The translations under genes and the position numbers were made by a program. The notes below the pieces were generated by a model. That model saw only the letters and a list, made by a program, of their open reading frames with translations, did no database searches and was not told the DNA's origin. Shown here in pieces: positions 7,126 through 17,358 of a stretch of DNA of 64,000 nt. Source of the stretch: Niallia sp. NCCP-28. Its GTDB lineage: Bacteria > Bacillota > Bacilli > Bacillales > Cytobacillaceae. How positions within the stretch are numbered: position 1 is the first letter of the stretch; every line of letters begins with the position of its first letter. The stretch covers positions 186,001-250,000 of the forward strand of contig NZ_BQYJ01000003.1 in NCBI RefSeq assembly GCF_023168165.1. The letters run 5' to 3'.

Positions 7126-8709
7126 ATGTTGAAATCAGATGTACTGATTATTGGCAGCGGAATGGCTAGCTTACAATTGGCGAAATTACTATCTTGCGAC
7201 CTGCATGTGATTATTCTCACAAAAACTAAAATAAATGAAAGCAATTCCTATTTGGCGCAAGGGGGGATTGCTGCATCCATCAGCCCACAAGATAATAATG
7301 ACAAACACGCCCTCGATACATTGGAAGCAGGGAGATTTCATAATAATAAACAAGCAGTGGAAGAAATGACCAAACGTGCTGCTGTCCTTATTTATGAGCT
7401 GGCAAATAGCGGCTGTTTATTTGACCGCAGTAAAGATGGCCGGCTGCTCCTTGGCATGGAGGGAGCACATAGCGAGTCCCGTATTGTCCATGGCGGCGGG
7501 GATGCAACTGGAAAAACTGTAGTGGAATTTTTAAGTAAGCAATTAACAGATAATGTAACAATAGTGGAAGATTTTTTTGTAGACGAACTGTTATTGAATG
7601 ACAAAAATGAGTGCATTGGAGCAAAAGGATTAAATGCACAAAATGAAATAGAAGCTTATTTTGCCGCATATACGGTGATTGCTGCAGGAGGATGTGGACA
7701 AACTTATGAATATACCTCAAGTGCTGAGACTGTAACTGGTGATGGAATAGCACTTGCCTATTTGGCAGGAGCAAAATTGTATGATATGGAGTTTATGCAG
7801 TTTCATCCTACCCTTCTTTCTGTTGGCGGAAAAACAGTTGGCCTTGTCTCAGAAGCGGTTAGAGGAGAGGGGGCTGTGCTTATAACAGAAGCGGGCGAGC
7901 GAATTATGAAAAATATTCACCCATATGAAGATCTTGCCCCTCGCCATATCGTTTCCCAAACGATATACAGTTATTTGAAAAAGGGAGAAAAAGTTTATTT
8001 AGATATTAGCCAAGTAGAACATTTTGAGAAAAAATTTCCTTCCATAACGAAAATGTGCAAAGACCATCAAATCAATTTGGCGGAAAAAAAACTTCCAGTT
8101 GCACCAGGAAGCCATTTTTTAATGGGAGGAATTGCAGCAAGCTTAGAGGGGCAAACATCCATCAAAGGGTTATATGCAATCGGTGAATCCGCTTGTACAG
8201 GCCTGCATGGAGCGAACCGTCTTGCAAGCAACTCTCTGCTAGAAGGTTTATATATGGGCAAAGAATTGGCAAATCTGATTAATAGGAATAAAGAGATAAA
8301 AAGAAGCTGGAGGATAAAAGAAGAGATTCTCCCATCTATGCCGATTTATTTGCCGGCAAAAAGGGAATTAAAAAGGAAAATGATGGAGCATGTTGGCATT
8401 GTCCGCCAGGAAGCCAGTTTAATTAGCCAGCTGGAGTGGATAAAAAGCTTTGGAATAAAGGATTATCGTATGGTGCAAAAGGGAAATTACAGCAAACAGG
8501 AAAAAGAAGCAGCATTTATGCTTCTTGTATCTTGGCTGATTACAAAATCTGCTTTAGAAAGAACAGAAAGCAGAGGAGGGCATTTTAGAACAGACTATCC
8601 TTTTGAACAAACAGAATGGCAGAATCGTTTGATTATCCAGCAATTAGAAAGGAATGAACAAAATGAACAAGCTAAAGCTCAAAAAACAGCTGGAATACTT
8701 TTTTATTGA
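7126..8709 (+). CDS. nadB: L-aspartate oxidase
   Basis: The 527-aa flavoprotein catalyses the first step of de novo NAD synthesis, L-aspartate to iminoaspartate. An N-terminal FAD-binding GSGMASLQLAKLL motif (about 10-22) follows the first strand; SYLAQGGIA, ARGEG-like EAVRGEGAVL, APRHIVS and GANRLASNSLLEGL are family motifs of the succinate dehydrogenase/fumarate reductase flavoprotein group. The start follows AAGAGGG. Its 3' end overlaps nadC by 47 bp, so the two are coupled. The length is normal for the family. Confidence 0.95.
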   Translation: MLKSDVLIIGSGMASLQLAKLLSCDLHVIILTKTKINESNSYLAQGGIAASISPQDNNDKHALDTLEAGRFHNNKQAVEEMTKRAAVLIYELANSGCLFDRSKDGRLLLGMEGAHSESRIVHGGGDATGKTVVEFLSKQLTDNVTIVEDFFVDELLLNDKNECIGAKGLNAQNEIEAYFAAYTVIAAGGCGQTYEYTSSAETVTGDGIALAYLAGAKLYDMEFMQFHPTLLSVGGKTVGLVSEAVRGEGAVLITEAGERIMKNIHPYEDLAPRHIVSQTIYSYLKKGEKVYLDISQVEHFEKKFPSITKMCKDHQINLAEKKLPVAPGSHFLMGGIAASLEGQTSIKGLYAIGESACTGLHGANRLASNSLLEGLYMGKELANLINRNKEIKRSWRIKEEILPSMPIYLPAKRELKRKMMEHVGIVRQEASLISQLEWIKSFGIKDYRMVQKGNYSKQEKEAAFMLLVSWLITKSALERTESRGGHFRTDYPFEQTEWQNRLIIQQLERNEQNEQAKAQKTAGILFY

Positions 8710-9496
8710 AGATATTGGTGAAAGAGATATTACGACAGATACGATATTTCCGAGCAGAAAGAAGGGAGAAATTGTATTTATAGCTAAAAGCAATGGCATA
8801 TTTTGCGGTAGAGATGTAATTGAAATGGGTTTTCAACTTTTAGAGCCAACAATGGAAATTGCTTTTTTTAAGGAAGATGGAGAAACAGCAGAAATTGGAG
8901 AAAAAATTGCTACAGTATCTGGCAGTGTTGTCAATCTGTTAAAAGGCGAAAGGGTCGTGTTAAACCTTATTCAAAAAATGAGCGGGATTGCAACGATTAC
9001 CAATCGAGCTGTAAAAACATTAAACAGTGGCTATACGAAAATTTGTGATACAAGAAAAACAACACCAGGACTTAGAATGTTAGAGAAATATGCCGTAACA
9101 AAAGGAGGAGGCTTTAACCATCGCTGCGGATTATATGATGCTGTGATGATTAAAGACAATCATATTTCTTTTGCCGGCTCGATTGCAGATGCTGTAAAAA
9201 CAGTAAAAAAATCGATTGGCCATACCGTGAAGGTGGAAGTGGAAACAGAAACAAAAGAACAAGTATTAGAAGCTCTTGAAGCAGGGGCAGATATTATTAT
9301 GTTTGATAACCGCAAACCAGATGAAATTAAAGAATGGATACAGCTTGTGCCAGAAACTGTTATAACAGAGGCTTCAGGGGGCATTACCCTTGATAATTTA
9401 GCTTCATATAGAGATTCAGGGGTCGATTTTATTTCACTCGGATTTTTAACCCATTCGGCAAAAGCTTTGGATATTAGTGTTAAAGTCAATTTTTAA
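8663..9496 (+). CDS. nadC: Nicotinate-nucleotide pyrophosphorylase (carboxylating)
   Basis: The 277-aa quinolinate phosphoribosyltransferase converts quinolinate and PRPP to nicotinate mononucleotide. Visible motifs are the IGERDITTD start region, TRKTTPGLRMLEKYAV, GGGFNHRCGLYDAVMIKDNH and the C-terminal EASGGITLDN and SLGFLTHSA segments. I prefer ATG 8663 (behind AAAGGA at 9 bp) over ATG 8654, which is too close to that site. It overlaps the nadB 3' end. Confidence 0.95.
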   Translation: MNKLKLKKQLEYFFIEDIGERDITTDTIFPSRKKGEIVFIAKSNGIFCGRDVIEMGFQLLEPTMEIAFFKEDGETAEIGEKIATVSGSVVNLLKGERVVLNLIQKMSGIATITNRAVKTLNSGYTKICDTRKTTPGLRMLEKYAVTKGGGFNHRCGLYDAVMIKDNHISFAGSIADAVKTVKKSIGHTVKVEVETETKEQVLEALEAGADIIMFDNRKPDEIKEWIQLVPETVITEASGGITLDNLASYRDSGVDFISLGFLTHSAKALDISVKVNF

Positions 9497-9528
9497 AGAT
9501 TAAAAAGGGCTAGAGGGGGAAATGGTGG

Positions 9529-10635
9529 ATGAGCATACTAGAGCAATTGCAAGTGAAAACAGGCAGACTGCCAGAAAAGTATATAAAAATGTCAACAGCA
9601 GAACTTGAAGAGAGAGTAGCGAAAGTAAAACACGTACTCGGCAAACGACTATTTGTGCCAGGCCATCACTATCAAAAAGATGAAGTGATTCAATTTGCGG
9701 ATACAACTGGAGATAGTCTCAAGCTTGCCCAAGTGGCTGCTGAAAATAAAGATGCAGAATTTATTGTGTTCTGCGGTGTCCATTTTATGGCAGAAACCGC
9801 CGATATTTTAACAGACCAACAGCAAAAAGTATATTTGCCAGATATGCGGGCTGGCTGCTCCATGGCCGATATGGCCGATATTTACCAAACAGATCGTGCA
9901 TGGGGAAAATTGCAAGCAATATTTGGAGATACAATTATTCCCTTAACTTATGTAAATTCAACAGCTGCCATTAAAGCATTTGTTGGCGTTAACGGGGGAG
10001 CAACGGTTACATCCAGCAATGCGGAAAAAATGGTTTCATGGGCATTGAAGCAAAAAGAAAGACTATTATTTTTGCCTGATCAGCATTTAGGAAGAAATAC
10101 GGCCTTTAATTTAGGGATTCCTTTAGAAAATATGGCAATTTGGAATCCTATACTTGATCAATTAGAGTACGATGGAGAGATAGAAAATATTCAAGTGATT
10201 TTATGGAAAGGACATTGCTCTGTCCATGAAAATTTTACAGTGGAAAATATTAAGGAAGTGCGCCATAGCTACCCAGACATGAAAATTATTGTCCATCCAG
10301 AATGCAGGCGGGAAGTGGTGGCATTATCTGATTATGCCGGATCTACCAATTATATTATTGATGTGATTGAACAGGCAGATCCAAACACTGCCTTTGCGAT
10401 TGGGACAGAAATGAATCTCGTAAAACGGATTATCAAAGATCATCCAGATAAACAGATTATTTCTCTAAATCCAAATATGTGTCCATGTTTAACGATGAAC
10501 CGCATTGATTTGCCTCATTTTGTCTGGTGTCTTGAATCGTTAGAGACAGGATTTGAAGATAATCGCATTATTGTTGATGAACCAACTGCAAGCAATGCAA
10601 AACTCGCACTTGAAAGAATGCTTGCTTTTTCTTAA
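9529..10635 (+). CDS. nadA: Quinolinate synthase
   Basis: The 368-aa protein condenses iminoaspartate with dihydroxyacetone phosphate to quinolinate using a [4Fe-4S] cluster. The cluster cysteines can be placed: C110 (RAGCSM), C230 (KGHCSV) and the C318-P-C320 pair, matching the Bacillus-type long NadA. It is the last gene of nadBCA, 32 bp after nadC, with a GAGGGGG ribosome site, and is followed by a strong terminator. Divergent nifS would provide cluster sulfur. Confidence 0.95.
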   Translation: MSILEQLQVKTGRLPEKYIKMSTAELEERVAKVKHVLGKRLFVPGHHYQKDEVIQFADTTGDSLKLAQVAAENKDAEFIVFCGVHFMAETADILTDQQQKVYLPDMRAGCSMADMADIYQTDRAWGKLQAIFGDTIIPLTYVNSTAAIKAFVGVNGGATVTSSNAEKMVSWALKQKERLLFLPDQHLGRNTAFNLGIPLENMAIWNPILDQLEYDGEIENIQVILWKGHCSVHENFTVENIKEVRHSYPDMKIIVHPECRREVVALSDYAGSTNYIIDVIEQADPNTAFAIGTEMNLVKRIIKDHPDKQIISLNPNMCPCLTMNRIDLPHFVWCLESLETGFEDNRIIVDEPTASNAKLALERMLAFS

Positions 10636-10649
10636 ATGGGAAAAGCCTG

Positions 10650-10679
10650 ACCTGCCAGAAAAACACTGGCAGGTTTTTT
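10650..10679 (+). terminator. Terminator of the nadBCA operon
   Basis: A perfect 9-bp GC-rich stem ACCTGCCAG / CTGGCAGGT (10650-10658 with 10666-10674) is followed by T6. Confidence 0.9.
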
Positions 10680-10852
10680 GTATAGAAAAACAAATAATAG
10701 TGCTATAATTAACTATTTTTAAAAAATTAATAGAAAATTTAATAATATTGTAACTTTTTTTCTTTTCATTCGTTTAAATATATATATAGAAAAAATGGGT
10801 GGTATTTTCCAATTAGGGTTGTCCAATAAAGAAAAAGGAGTTGTAGCGTTGC

Positions 10853-11257
10853 ATGTGGCTGTCGATAGGTATTCTGCTAATCTGTTTTGTCCTGCTTTTC
10901 CGTGATTTAGTTTTTGCAAAAAAAGCGCAGTTAAAGAGAGTGGATATTGCTGAGCAGGATGAACTGGAAAAGAAGCGAATCGAAGATATAAAAATGCTGC
11001 ATGAGCTGCAATATGTTTGGGATCATGCACGCTGGCAAAAAGAAAATGTCAGCATGTCCAGGCTAGAAGATATGGATATACACCTTTGTTATGTATACAG
11101 CCCTAATATCCCAGAGTCAATCGAAAATTATAAAATTTGGTTCTCGAGCAGCAGCACTGAAATCATTAATCCCATTGCCCATACATACGCACATTTAGAG
11201 GGAGAACCTGCGAATAAAGTGAAAGAGATATTATTAAATCAATCAAAGTATATGTGA
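10853..11257 (+). CDS. Small single-pass membrane protein of unknown function
   Basis: The 134-aa protein has one N-terminal membrane helix (about residues 3-18, WLSIGILLICFVLLFRDL) and a charged cytoplasmic domain that starts with a coiled-coil-like stretch (KKAQLKRVDIAEQDELEKKR). The start follows AAAGGAG at 12 bp. It stands alone between the nad operon terminator and the sigma-like gene. No family recognised. Confidence 0.6.
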   Translation: MWLSIGILLICFVLLFRDLVFAKKAQLKRVDIAEQDELEKKRIEDIKMLHELQYVWDHARWQKENVSMSRLEDMDIHLCYVYSPNIPESIENYKIWFSSSSTEIINPIAHTYAHLEGEPANKVKEILLNQSKYM

Positions 11258-11456
11258 ATGTTGATAACCATCCCATTGCATACTTTTTTCGTTAGTTGCC
11301 ATTATCATAGAGATGGCTTCTTTATTTTTTTATTTTTTGTGAAAAACTTCACAAAAAATGCATATTTTTAATGACAACAGGTTGAGGACTCTTTACTATT
11401 AAGGTAAATACTGTATTATTTTCCGATAAATCTTAAATAAGAAGAGAAGAAATAAA

Positions 11457-12545
11457 TTGTTTTTTCAAAAAAATAGAAAAAAAACTTCCATCCCTAGGCA
11501 AACTAAAAAAGAAGTATATCTTATGGCCTATTTCCTAACAGGCAATAAGAATAAAGCGTATTTTTTAATGGAAAAAGCACTGTCTAAGACAAAGTTTACC
11601 TATGAGCAAAGACAGTTTGAAGACTATGTGAAAACCCTTTATAAACTATGGAGGAAATTTGAAAAATACAATAAGGAAACATGGAAAGAGGATAGTCATT
11701 TTTTGCTTTTGAACTTGCCGAAACTTTCAGCAGAAGAACGAATGATTATCCTTCTTCGTTATGGAAAAAACTTTCCTATTAATAAAATTGCCGAAATTAT
11801 GCACATGTCAGTCCATAAAGTGAGAAACAGTTTAATAACTGCGCTGCCAATTTGGACAGATTCGAAACGCTTTTCTTCTATAGAAATATATCGGGAAACT
11901 TTTCAAAAATGCTGGAGCCAAGTGGAGGTGGATGAATCAAAACTTTCTTCTATTGGAAATGGCAGCGATTATAAACCCAGCAAAAGCAATAGGAATAAAT
12001 GGATTGCTTTGTCTTTTTTTATCTCTTTTGTTTTCGTAGCAGAAGGGACAGTTGATGCTGTTTTTATCAAAAAAACAAAAGTTAGTGCTGGCCCTGATAT
12101 TGTCCAACTATTTAAAGAAGGAACAATAGAAACAGAAATAAATAAAAAATTGGAAAAACATGGGTTTTATAATTTTTATCCTTCTGCTTATCACGAAGAA
12201 AAAGTTATTTACATTTATTCGGACAAAAAACAGAATGCGAGTGAAAATAACAAAATGCTTGCAATTGTAAATAAGGCGCTAAAGGAACGGAAAGCTGATT
12301 ATAATGTCGTTTTAGATTATTATGATGTTGTAGAAACAGAAGATACAGATAGTAAAATAACTGAAAAAGAGAAAAAGGAACAGCAAATGATGGAAGAAGT
12401 GTCTGAATTGAGGGTGCGCCAGTTTCCTATTTTTTCTATAGATATGGAAGAAGAAAAATGGACTTTATGGATTCCTGATGATTTTTCAAGCAAAGAAAAG
12501 GCGGAACTGCTGGGAAAAATGGAGCAAATGCAAAAAAAAGCATAA
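11457..12545 (+). CDS. Membrane-tethered sigma-like regulator (frameshifted, N-terminal part)
   Basis: The 362-aa frame has three parts. Residues about 15-70 resemble a degenerate sigma region 2 (EVYLMAYFLTGNKNKAYFLM). Residues about 88-130 form a region-4-like HTH (LSAEERMIILLRYGKNF ... IAEIMHMSVHKVRNSL). A single membrane helix lies at about 182-202, followed by an extracytoplasmic domain. The start is TTG 11457 behind a weak AAGAGAAG site. The frame ends right after an A8 tract; removing one A joins it to the frame that runs to 12876, so this is probably one gene. Function is inferred: an ECF-like domain fused to its own membrane sensor. Confidence 0.6.
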   Translation: MFFQKNRKKTSIPRQTKKEVYLMAYFLTGNKNKAYFLMEKALSKTKFTYEQRQFEDYVKTLYKLWRKFEKYNKETWKEDSHFLLLNLPKLSAEERMIILLRYGKNFPINKIAEIMHMSVHKVRNSLITALPIWTDSKRFSSIEIYRETFQKCWSQVEVDESKLSSIGNGSDYKPSKSNRNKWIALSFFISFVFVAEGTVDAVFIKKTKVSAGPDIVQLFKEGTIETEINKKLEKHGFYNFYPSAYHEEKVIYIYSDKKQNASENNKMLAIVNKALKERKADYNVVLDYYDVVETEDTDSKITEKEKKEQQMMEEVSELRVRQFPIFSIDMEEEKWTLWIPDDFSSKEKAELLGKMEQMQKKA

Positions 12546-12876
12546 AGACAAAAGAAAAATTGCTTTTCATTATTACAATAAGAAAAAAATAGAAAGTGAA
12601 GCAAGGTGGATTCAATTGGTGCCATATATAACAGAAGCATTGGAGTTAAATGAAAACTATCATTTTCGGAATGTGGAAATCCATTATAAGCATGGTGTAA
12701 TGGAAGTCGCTATTTATACTGATCTGCTGAAAGAAAATAAAAAAAGTGCAGAGACAGCTCGAGAAATGGAAAGAGGAGTTAGAAAATTTATTGAATCAAC
12801 AGAAGTGGTGAACATCACAAAAAAAGATAAGTATCAACTAAAAATAACTGGAGTTAGTGGACAAAAGTTAAGATAG
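12546..12876 (+). CDS. Frameshifted C-terminal part of the sigma-like membrane protein
   Basis: After the A8 run at 12531-12538 the next frame reads on without a stop as KHKDKRKIAFHYYNKK, continues through ITEALELNENYHFRNVEI and ends at TAG 12874. It has no ribosome site of its own and starts inside the previous frame, so it looks like the missing end of the 11457 protein's extracytoplasmic domain. The needed change is +1 (loss of one A). That fits a mutation, a sequencing error or transcript slippage, but not a classical -1 slip. Confidence 0.55.
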
Positions 12877-12896
12877 AAGGAAAAAAGAATAGAGTT

Positions 12897-12955
12897 GGCT
12901 GAAATAAGAATCCCGTTTGCTTATAGGAAGATGCTTATACTCAGCCCCTATTTTT
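12897..12955 (+). terminator. Terminator-like hairpin after the sigma-like gene
   Basis: GGCTGA-A-ATAAG pairs with CTTAT-AC-TCAGCC (12897-12946, small bulge) and is followed by a T-rich stretch. Confidence 0.5.
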
Positions 12956-12956
12956 A

Positions 12957-13085
12957 TTATTTAGGTGAATGGTTTTCACTCAAGAATTCTCCTTGTTCAT
13001 CATCATATTCTGAATCATCAAGGTAAATAGAAAAATCTTCGTCTTCTTCATTAATCTGAAAAATGCTGAGTAATTGTCGAAGCAT
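12957..13085 (-). CDS. 42-aa acidic peptide
   Basis: On the minus strand ATG 13085 follows AAGGAGG at 9 bp and encodes MLRQLLSIFQINEEDEDF ... ending HSPK. It is strongly acidic (runs of E and D) after a short hydrophobic start. The perfect ribosome site argues for translation. It is convergent with the sigma-like gene. No family recognised. Confidence 0.5.
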   Translation of the reverse strand: MLRQLLSIFQINEEDEDFSIYLDDSEYDDEQGEFLSENHSPK

Positions 13086-13365
13086 TTAATTAAGCCTCCT
13101 TATCACTATTTCACTGGGATATATTATTAATATATCCTTATTTTTTGCTGATTATTCGAACTTGGGATGTGACAGAAGGCGTTTTTTTTTACGAAATAAA
13201 CAATTGCAGCAGGCAAAAGAAAGCAGGATAACGCAGCGGTTTTTACGTATAAAATTAGAACATTTGGCAATAATGCTATAAGATGTGAAGGAAGTGCATT
13301 TATGGTAAAATAAAAAAGAAGATGTATTGATTACTAAAAATGCAAGCAAAGGCAGTTGAACGTGA

Positions 13366-14319
13366 TTGACAGGAAAAGAAAAGGTAGTGGTTTTGATAGG
13401 CCCGACCGCTGTTGGCAAAACGAAATTAAGCATTGAATTGGCAAAAAAATTCAACGGTGAAATTATCAGCGGCGATTCGATGCAAATTTATAAAGGAATG
13501 GATATTGGCACTGCCAAAATCACAAAAGAGGAAATGGAAGGAATTCCCCATCATCTTATTGATATTATCGATCCAGATGATTCCTTTTCTGTTGCAGAAT
13601 TTCAAAAATTAGTCAGAGAAAAAATCAGCGAAATTACAAAAAGAGGGAAAATTCCTTTTATTGTTGGGGGAACGGGCCTTTATATACAGGCAGTTCTTTA
13701 TGATTACCAATTTGAAGAAACAAAAACAGACCTAGATTATCGCCGCCAAATGGAAAAAGCTGCCGAAGTGGAAGGCGCAGAAGCTTTGCACCAGCAGTTA
13801 ATGCAAATAGATCCAATAGCTGCCGAAAAAATTCCATATCAAAATGTCCGCCGTGTTATTCGAGCACTGGAAATACATCATGTTACAGGCAAAAAGGCTT
13901 CTGAATGGCAAAAGGAGCAACAAAAAGAATTGCTTTATGATGCAGCAATTATTGGCTTAACAATGGATAGAGAACTTCTCTACAGCCGCATTAATGAACG
14001 GGTGGATAAAATGATCGAGCAGGGGCTCTTGGAGGAAGTAAAGGGTTTCTATGAGCAAAATTTGCGAGACTGTCAATCGATCCAAGCAATTGGCTATAAA
14101 GAAATTTACAAATATTTTGAGGATCTTTCTACATTAGAAGAAGCAGTGGAAGAATTAAAACAAAATTCAAGAAGATATGCCAAAAGACAATTCACTTGGT
14201 TTCGCAATAAAATGGGTGTACAATGGTTTAATATGACAGAATGTGTGAAAAATAATAACATTCAAAAAAAAATAGAGGAAATTTCAAACTTTTTGGAAGG
14301 AAAGCTTGAACGGAAATAG
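13366..14319 (+). CDS. miaA: tRNA dimethylallyltransferase
   Basis: The 317-aa enzyme transfers dimethylallyl to A37 of tRNAs reading UNN codons, the precursor of ms2i6A. The P-loop GPTAVGKT (about 11-18), [20 protein letters not shown] and [14 protein letters not shown] are diagnostic; [13 protein letters not shown] is near the C-terminus. The start is TTG 13366, the only in-frame choice after a TGA; its ribosome site is weak. It is followed by hfq at 36 bp, the normal Bacillus order. Confidence 0.95.
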   Translation: MTGKEKVVVLIGPTAVGKTKLSIELAKKFNGEIISGDSMQIYKGMDIGTAKITKEEMEGIPHHLIDIIDPDDSFSVAEFQKLVREKISEITKRGKIPFIVGGTGLYIQAVLYDYQFEETKTDLDYRRQMEKAAEVEGAEALHQQLMQIDPIAAEKIPYQNVRRVIRALEIHHVTGKKASEWQKEQQKELLYDAAIIGLTMDRELLYSRINERVDKMIEQGLLEEVKGFYEQNLRDCQSIQAIGYKEIYKYFEDLSTLEEAVEELKQNSRRYAKRQFTWFRNKMGVQWFNMTECVKNNNIQKKIEEISNFLEGKLERK

Positions 14320-14355
14320 AATACATACTAGTAGCGAGAAAAGAGGAGGATATTC

Positions 14356-14595
14356 ATGAAGCAATCTGTTAATATTCAAGATCAATTTTTAAATCAACTA
14401 AGAAAAGATGGTGCAAGTGTTACCGTATTTTTAATAAGCGGCTATCAGATCCGCGGCATAATTAAAGGATTTGATAATTTTACTGTCTTGTTTGAATCAG
14501 AAGGAAAACAGCAACTTGTCTATAAACATGCTATTTCAACTTTTTCTCCGTTAAAAAATGTGCATATTGATTTGGAAGGAAACCAAGCTCAATAA
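14356..14595 (+). CDS. hfq: RNA chaperone Hfq
   Basis: The 79-aa Sm-like protein has the Sm1 motif region ([21 protein letters not shown]) and the Sm2 region with YKHAISTF, the KHAIST signature of Hfq that lines the RNA-binding pore. The ribosome site is AGAGGAGG. It is cotranscribed with miaA and followed by a strong terminator. Confidence 0.95.
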   Translation: MKQSVNIQDQFLNQLRKDGASVTVFLISGYQIRGIIKGFDNFTVLFESEGKQQLVYKHAISTFSPLKNVHIDLEGNQAQ

Positions 14596-14603
14596 ATAAT
14601 CGA

Positions 14604-14638
14604 AAAAACTTCACGCAAAACGTTGCGTGAAGTTTTTT
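14604..14638. terminator. Terminator after hfq
   Basis: A perfect 14-bp stem (14605-14618 with 14623-14636) with a 4-base loop and T7. Confidence 0.9.
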
Positions 14639-14774
14639 TATGCAAGTTTTTAGGATTTCAAAAAAATCATAATGATTGCACTTATCGTTGAATATATATA
14701 TTTTATGGGGGAATTTGAGAATTATTTTGCAGCATAAGATATAAGCCGGATTGGTCTATTAGGAGGTGTGGCTT

Positions 14775-15734
14775 TTGGAAAATCCAATAAGGATGAAAAA
14801 CAATGGACAGATTACGGTAATGATTAACTCGCAGAAAAAAAAGGTTCTTCCAAGAGAGCTGCCAGAAAACAAGCCAATCCCTAAAAATCTGCCAAGTGAA
14901 CATGCAGCGCTTAGGGAAATAGAAGAGGAATTAGGAAGTCTTGTTGGCATGGATGAGATGAAAAAAATGATTAAAGAAATATATGCATGGATCTATATAA
15001 ATAAAAAAAGAGAAGAAAATGGTCTGAAGTCAGGCAAACAAGCACTTCATATGATGTTTAAAGGCAATCCAGGAACGGGAAAAACGACGGTTGCAAGATT
15101 GATTGGCAAACTATTTCAAAAAATGAATGTCTTATCAAAGGGACATTTAATTGAAGCGGAAAGAGCTGATTTAGTAGGGGAATATATTGGGCATACTGCT
15201 CAAAAAACAAGAGATCTCGTAAAAAAAGCAATGGGAGGAATTTTATTTATAGATGAAGCCTATTCCCTTGGAAGGGGAGGAGAAAAGGATTTTGGCAAGG
15301 AGGCAATTGATACCTTAGTCAAACATATGGAAGATAAACAGCATGATTTTATTTTAATTCTTGCCGGCTATTCAAGAGAGATGGATTTTTTTCTGTCTTT
15401 AAATCCTGGTCTTCATTCTCGTTTTCCCCTTGTCATTGACTTTCCCGATTATTCAACAGAACAGTTGATGGAAATCGGCTATCGAATGCTCGATGAGAGG
15501 CAGTACACACTAAGCCATGAAGCGGAAAAGGTGATGAAAGATCATTTAGCTTCTGTTCGAGATGACCAACATTTAAGAACATTTTCGAATGGAAGATATG
15601 TGCGCAATATTATTGAAAAATCCATAAGAGCTCAAGCGATGCGTCTTTTAATGCAATCTAACTATGACAAACATGAATTAATGACAATTCGCAGCAATGA
15701 TTTGATTTTTGAAAAAAAGGATAGTGATTATTAA
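14775..15734 (+). CDS. spoVK: Stage V sporulation protein K, AAA+ ATPase
   Basis: The 319-aa CbxX/CfqX-type AAA+ protein is needed for spore maturation. Walker A is GNPGTGKTTVARL and Walker B is GGILFIDEAYSL; SRFPLVIDFPDY and SNGRYVRNIIEKS mark the sensor regions. An upstream GTG at 14766 lies inside the AGGAGGTG ribosome site, so I choose TTG 14775 at normal spacing. The miaA-hfq-spoVK-hflX order is conserved in bacilli. A terminator follows. Confidence 0.93.
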   Translation: MENPIRMKNNGQITVMINSQKKKVLPRELPENKPIPKNLPSEHAALREIEEELGSLVGMDEMKKMIKEIYAWIYINKKREENGLKSGKQALHMMFKGNPGTGKTTVARLIGKLFQKMNVLSKGHLIEAERADLVGEYIGHTAQKTRDLVKKAMGGILFIDEAYSLGRGGEKDFGKEAIDTLVKHMEDKQHDFILILAGYSREMDFFLSLNPGLHSRFPLVIDFPDYSTEQLMEIGYRMLDERQYTLSHEAEKVMKDHLASVRDDQHLRTFSNGRYVRNIIEKSIRAQAMRLLMQSNYDKHELMTIRSNDLIFEKKDSDY

Positions 15735-15739
15735 AATGC

Positions 15740-15769
15740 CACTAACTGTTTGTAGTTAGTGTTTTTTTT
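15740..15769 (+). terminator. Terminator of spoVK
   Basis: Stem CACTAAC / GTTAGTG (15740-15746 with 15755-15761) followed by T8. Confidence 0.8.
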
Positions 15770-16094
15770 ATATTAACGAATGGTGCTAAAAAGAAATGAC
15801 AAGAAGAAAACTGGATGAGGAAAAATCCCGCTGATGGAAGTTTTCTTTTGCTGAAAAAATAGAATTTTGTTAGTTTTTGTTGTTTTCTTATTATAAAGAA
15901 AAAGAAGGAAAAAAAGCTGTAACTATTGAAAAGAGTATGCTAGTGTATAGAAACATGGATATACTAAAATTATTCTATCCTTTTGGTAGGGTTATTTGAT
16001 TTTATGGCAATGGATAGATAAAAATAATGAATTTTTTTAGAAAGAAAACGTTTTTTTTGTTATTATTTAAGTAAAAAGAAAGGTAGGTCTTTAC
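15770..16094. other. Intergenic region upstream of hflX
   Basis: No gene or strong structure seen. AT-rich sequence just before hflX (about 16045-16075) probably holds its promoter, but I cannot place -35 and -10 with confidence. Confidence 0.4.
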
Positions 16095-17348
16095 TTGGAA
16101 GAAACAAAGGAAAAAGTTATATTAGTGGGCTGTCAAACGACCGATGATACAAAAAGGTTTGACTATTCAATGGAAGAATTGGCGAGCTTAACAGAAACGG
16201 CAAATGGCGAGGTTCTTGTGTCTCTTACCCAAAATCGCGACCGCATTCATCCCTCTACCTATATTGGCAAAGGGAAAGTAGAAGAATTGGAAGCATTGGC
16301 TGAAGAACTGGAAGCGGATATTATTATTTTTAATGATGAATTGTCGCCAAGCCAAGTGCGGAATCTTTCCAAAAATATTGAAGCAAGAATTATTGATCGC
16401 ACGCAGCTGATTTTAGACATCTTTGCAGGACGGGCACGCTCTAAAGAAGGGAAACTGCAAGTAGAGCTGGCTCAGCTTCAATATTTGCTGCCAAGGTTAG
16501 GGGGCCAAGGACTGCAATTATCTAGACTTGGTGCTGGAATTGGAACAAGAGGGCCTGGTGAAACTAAGCTGGAATCAGATCGCCGCCATATTCGCCGCAG
16601 AATTGATGATATTAAAGCACAACTTCAAGTGATTGTACAGCACCGTGATCGCTATAGGGAAAGAAGGAAAAAGAACCGCACCTTTCAAATTGCTCTTGTC
16701 GGCTATACAAATGCAGGGAAATCCACGTTGTTTAATCGTTTGGCAGAAGCAGATTCCTTTGAAGAAAATATTTTATTTGCCACACTTGATCCAATGACAA
16801 GAAAAGTAATTTTGCCAAGTGGTTTTACGGCTCTTATTACTGATACGGTTGGATTTATTCAAGATTTGCCGACAACATTGGTTGCAGCGTTCCGCTCTAC
16901 ATTAGAAGAAGTGAGGGAAGCGGATTTATTGCTTCATGTTGTAGATATGTCCAATGAAGAATATTTTCAGCATGAACAAACAGTACATAAATTGCTTAAT
17001 GATTTGGATATGCCAGAAATGCCCCAACTTACGGTCTATAATAAGCGAGACTTAATGTATAAAGAATTTGTGCCGACATCCACTCAAGATAGTATCATGA
17101 TGTCGGCATTAAATGCAGATGATCGGGGAAATCTGAAGCAGAAAATCGAAAGCATCATGATTGAAAACATGGATTATTATGAAGTGGAAGTGCCAGCTGA
17201 GAATGGCAAACTTCTGTCTCAATTAAAAAATGAAACGATATTGAGAAGCTTATTTTTCGAAGAAGAAAAACAAGTATATCTATGCAAAGGCTATTGTTTA
17301 AAAGAGCATGCATTAAACACCAAGCTCACGCAGCTTAGAGGAATTTGA
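16095..17348 (+). CDS. hflX: GTPase HflX
   Basis: The 417-aa ribosome-associated GTPase splits stalled ribosomes. It has the N-terminal glycine-rich HflX domain ([35 protein letters not shown]), then the G domain with G1 GYTNAGKS, G3 [11 protein letters not shown] and G4 NKRD. It starts at TTG 16095 behind AAAGG. It is followed 10 bp later by the ynbB-like gene. Confidence 0.95.
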   Translation: MEETKEKVILVGCQTTDDTKRFDYSMEELASLTETANGEVLVSLTQNRDRIHPSTYIGKGKVEELEALAEELEADIIIFNDELSPSQVRNLSKNIEARIIDRTQLILDIFAGRARSKEGKLQVELAQLQYLLPRLGGQGLQLSRLGAGIGTRGPGETKLESDRRHIRRRIDDIKAQLQVIVQHRDRYRERRKKNRTFQIALVGYTNAGKSTLFNRLAEADSFEENILFATLDPMTRKVILPSGFTALITDTVGFIQDLPTTLVAAFRSTLEEVREADLLLHVVDMSNEEYFQHEQTVHKLLNDLDMPEMPQLTVYNKRDLMYKEFVPTSTQDSIMMSALNADDRGNLKQKIESIMIENMDYYEVEVPAENGKLLSQLKNETILRSLFFEEEKQVYLCKGYCLKEHALNTKLTQLRGI

Positions 17349-17358
17349 GGAGACAAAA

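Noticed and set aside
7388-7774. Long minus-strand frames inside nadB
   Set aside because: Antisense shadows of a well-supported enzyme gene.
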